From: Phycisphaeraceae bacterium
Lineage (GTDB): Bacteria; Planctomycetota; Phycisphaerae; Phycisphaerales; Phycisphaeraceae
Direction: 5' to 3'
Assembly: GCA_007119405.1 (NCBI GenBank)
Contig: SKPT01000060.1
Coordinates: 1-6,376, forward strand
DNA: 6,376 bases
Positions 5,560 to 6,376 of this stretch are shown piece after piece; within the stretch, counting starts at the first letter, position 1, and each line of letters begins with the position of its first letter. Under the pieces are notes generated by a model that worked only from the letters and a program-made list of their open reading frames with translations, was not told where the DNA came from and did no database searches. The position numbers were made by a program, and so were the translations under genes.

Positions 5560-6198
5560 ATGAGCAACGCCCGATGGCTGATTCTCAGCGGCGGGGGCCT
5601 GCGCGGGCTCGTGGCCACCGCCCTGCTGGCGCGCGAGCAGCACGCCCGGGAAATCGCCATCCTGCACGTGCGTGACGGTCGGCCGGGACACGCCGCCCGC
5701 CTCGAGCACGCCCGGCTCCAGGCCGAGCACTTCGCCATCAAACGCTTCGAGGAGCAGGCGCTGCCCAGCCTCTTCGGCCCGGACCCGAGCCGCGCCGCCG
5801 CCAGCGTCGCCGGACCTCCGATGCGCTCCGCCCACCTGCTGGCCGCGGGCCTGGCGCATGCGGCGCTGCGCTCGATCCCGCGCGTCCTCTGGCCGGTCTC
5901 GTGCAACGCCGACGCCGAGGCGGCCGCCGTCGCCTCCGAGCAGATGCTGCTCATGGGCCAGCTCGCCGCCCTCGAGGCCGAGCACCCCCCGCGCGTCGAC
6001 GCCCCGCTGCTGGAGTTGGCCGACACGCAGATCATTGAGATCGGCGCCCAGCTCAACGTGCCCTGGGAGCTCGCCCGCTCCTGCACCCTCGGCAACGCCG
6101 ACCCCTGCCGGGCCTGCCCCGCCTGCCGACGCCGCAAGGCCGCCTTCGCCCGCGCCGGCCTGGACGACCCCATCGAGAAGCCGGCACCGGCCGCGTGA
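5560..6198 (+). CDS. QueC-like (7-cyano-7-deazaguanine synthase family) protein with degenerate ATP-binding loop
   Basis: The 212-residue product is close to the length of QueC (about 220-235). The C-terminal third is clearly QueC-like: APLLELADTQIIEIGAQLNV, then PWELARSC. C175, C183, C186 and C189 form the Cx7CxxCxxC zinc site, followed by RRRKAAFARAGLDDP. QueC turns 7-carboxy-7-deazaguanine into preQ0 using ATP and ammonia. The N-terminus has LILSGGGLRGLVATALL where the PP-loop SGGxDS should be; the Asp and Ser that bind ATP phosphate are replaced (L14, R15). The middle region also lacks the usual YPDC-type segment. The protein may therefore be a non-catalytic or repurposed paralogue. No other queuosine or deazaguanine gene (queD, queE, queF, tgt, dpd) is in the window. 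The ribosome site before ATG 5560 is poor. The gene follows the hydrolase on the same strand after 76 bases. Confidence 0.75.
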   Translation: MSNARWLILSGGGLRGLVATALLAREQHAREIAILHVRDGRPGHAARLEHARLQAEHFAIKRFEEQALPSLFGPDPSRAAASVAGPPMRSAHLLAAGLAHAALRSIPRVLWPVSCNADAEAAAVASEQMLLMGQLAALEAEHPPRVDAPLLELADTQIIEIGAQLNVPWELARSCTLGNADPCRACPACRRRKAAFARAGLDDPIEKPAPAA

Positions 6199-6208
6199 GC
6201 GGTCAACC

Positions 6209-6282
6209 GCGAAGGGGCGAAGCGGGCGAAGGACGCGAAGGCGATGCCGGACTTGCACTGTCCAGAACCTTCGCCCCTTCGC
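6209..6282. repeat. 14-bp perfect inverted repeat made of GCGAAG units, possible transcription end
   Basis: The left arm at 6209-6222 (GCGAAGGGGCGAAG) is the exact reverse complement of the right arm at 6269-6282, with 46 bases between. GCGAAG occurs four times, at 6209, 6217, 6226 and 6235 (steps of 8, 9 and 9 bases), so alternative pairings with the right arm are possible. A smaller GGAC/GTCC hairpin lies inside the loop. It begins 11 bases after the QueC-like stop and could terminate transcription, though no T-run follows. Confidence 0.7.
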
Positions 6283-6319
6283 TCTACCCACCCTACATTA
6301 GCGCCGCCACCTTGCCACG

Positions 6320-6376
6320 GATCCCCGATCCCCGATCCCCGATCCCCGATCCCCGATCCCCGATCCCCGAACCCCG
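6320..6376. repeat. 7-bp tandem repeat (GATCCCC), continuing beyond the window
   Basis: Seven exact GATCCCC units run from 6320 to 6368, followed by one variant unit GAACCCC (6369-6375) and the first base of another. The minus strand reads as runs of four G separated by three bases (GGGGATC), which fits a canonical G-quadruplex motif. Because the period is 7, all three frames are used in turn and coding is unlikely. Confidence 0.95.

Noticed and set aside
5560..6198. Assignment of the QueC-like gene to a CBASS or DNA deazaguanine-modification island
   Set aside because: No CD-NTase, TGT-like, DpdA or other deazaguanine gene is present in the window; the neighbours are a hydrolase and non-coding repeats.
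4197..6206. A 669-codon open frame on the minus strand
   Set aside because: It is antisense to both the hydrolase and QueC-like genes. Its sequence is Val/Gly/Ala-rich and lacks domains, as expected for the shadow of GC-rich genes.
5437..6291. A 284-codon minus-strand frame
   Set aside because: It overlaps the QueC-like gene, whose domain evidence is clear, and has no recognisable motif.

Overview
The window is GC-rich, and its features point to a Planctomycetota chromosome, most likely class Phycisphaerae. The signs are an exosortase-type PEP-CTERM sorting signal on a secreted protein, a BlaI/M56 (BlaR1-like) regulatory pair, a GH-A-type glycoside hydrolase of the kind common in planctomycetes, structured intergenic repeats and a short tandem repeat. 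This placement is inference from gene content; no rRNA, tRNA or other phylogenetic marker is present.

Layout from left to right. Positions 1-1281 (minus) hold a two-gene operon: a BlaI/MecI-type repressor, then an M56/BlaR1-type membrane metallopeptidase that runs off the left edge before its catalytic HExxH motif. A promoter with a GCTAT/ATAGC dyad lies just upstream of the repressor. Positions 1363-1704 carry no convincing gene but contain four strong hairpins and look like an interspersed structured repeat. Positions 1705-3762 (minus) hold a secreted PEP-CTERM protein of unknown function, followed 18 bases later by a four-helix membrane protein with an N-terminal CxxC. A good -35/-10 pair and a strong ribosome binding site show that the PEP-CTERM gene starts at 3762 rather than at the upstream ATG at 3807.

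Positions 3763-4055 are a divergent intergenic region. On the plus strand follow a 475-residue predicted glycoside hydrolase, which has an 11-base C run near its 5' end, and a 212-residue QueC-like protein. The latter keeps the zinc-binding cysteines but has lost the ATP-binding SGGxDS loop. The right end (6199-6376) holds a 14-base inverted repeat built from GCGAAG units and a 7-bp tandem array (GATCCCC) that continues past the window and forms a G-quadruplex motif on the minus strand.

Taken together, this is a carbohydrate/surface-protein neighbourhood next to a signal-responsive repressor/protease switch. No complete known defence, CRISPR or mobile system is visible. The most unusual items are the QueC paralogue with a degenerate PP-loop, the poly-C tract inside the hydrolase gene, the unidentified PEP-CTERM/membrane-protein pair, and the non-coding repeats.
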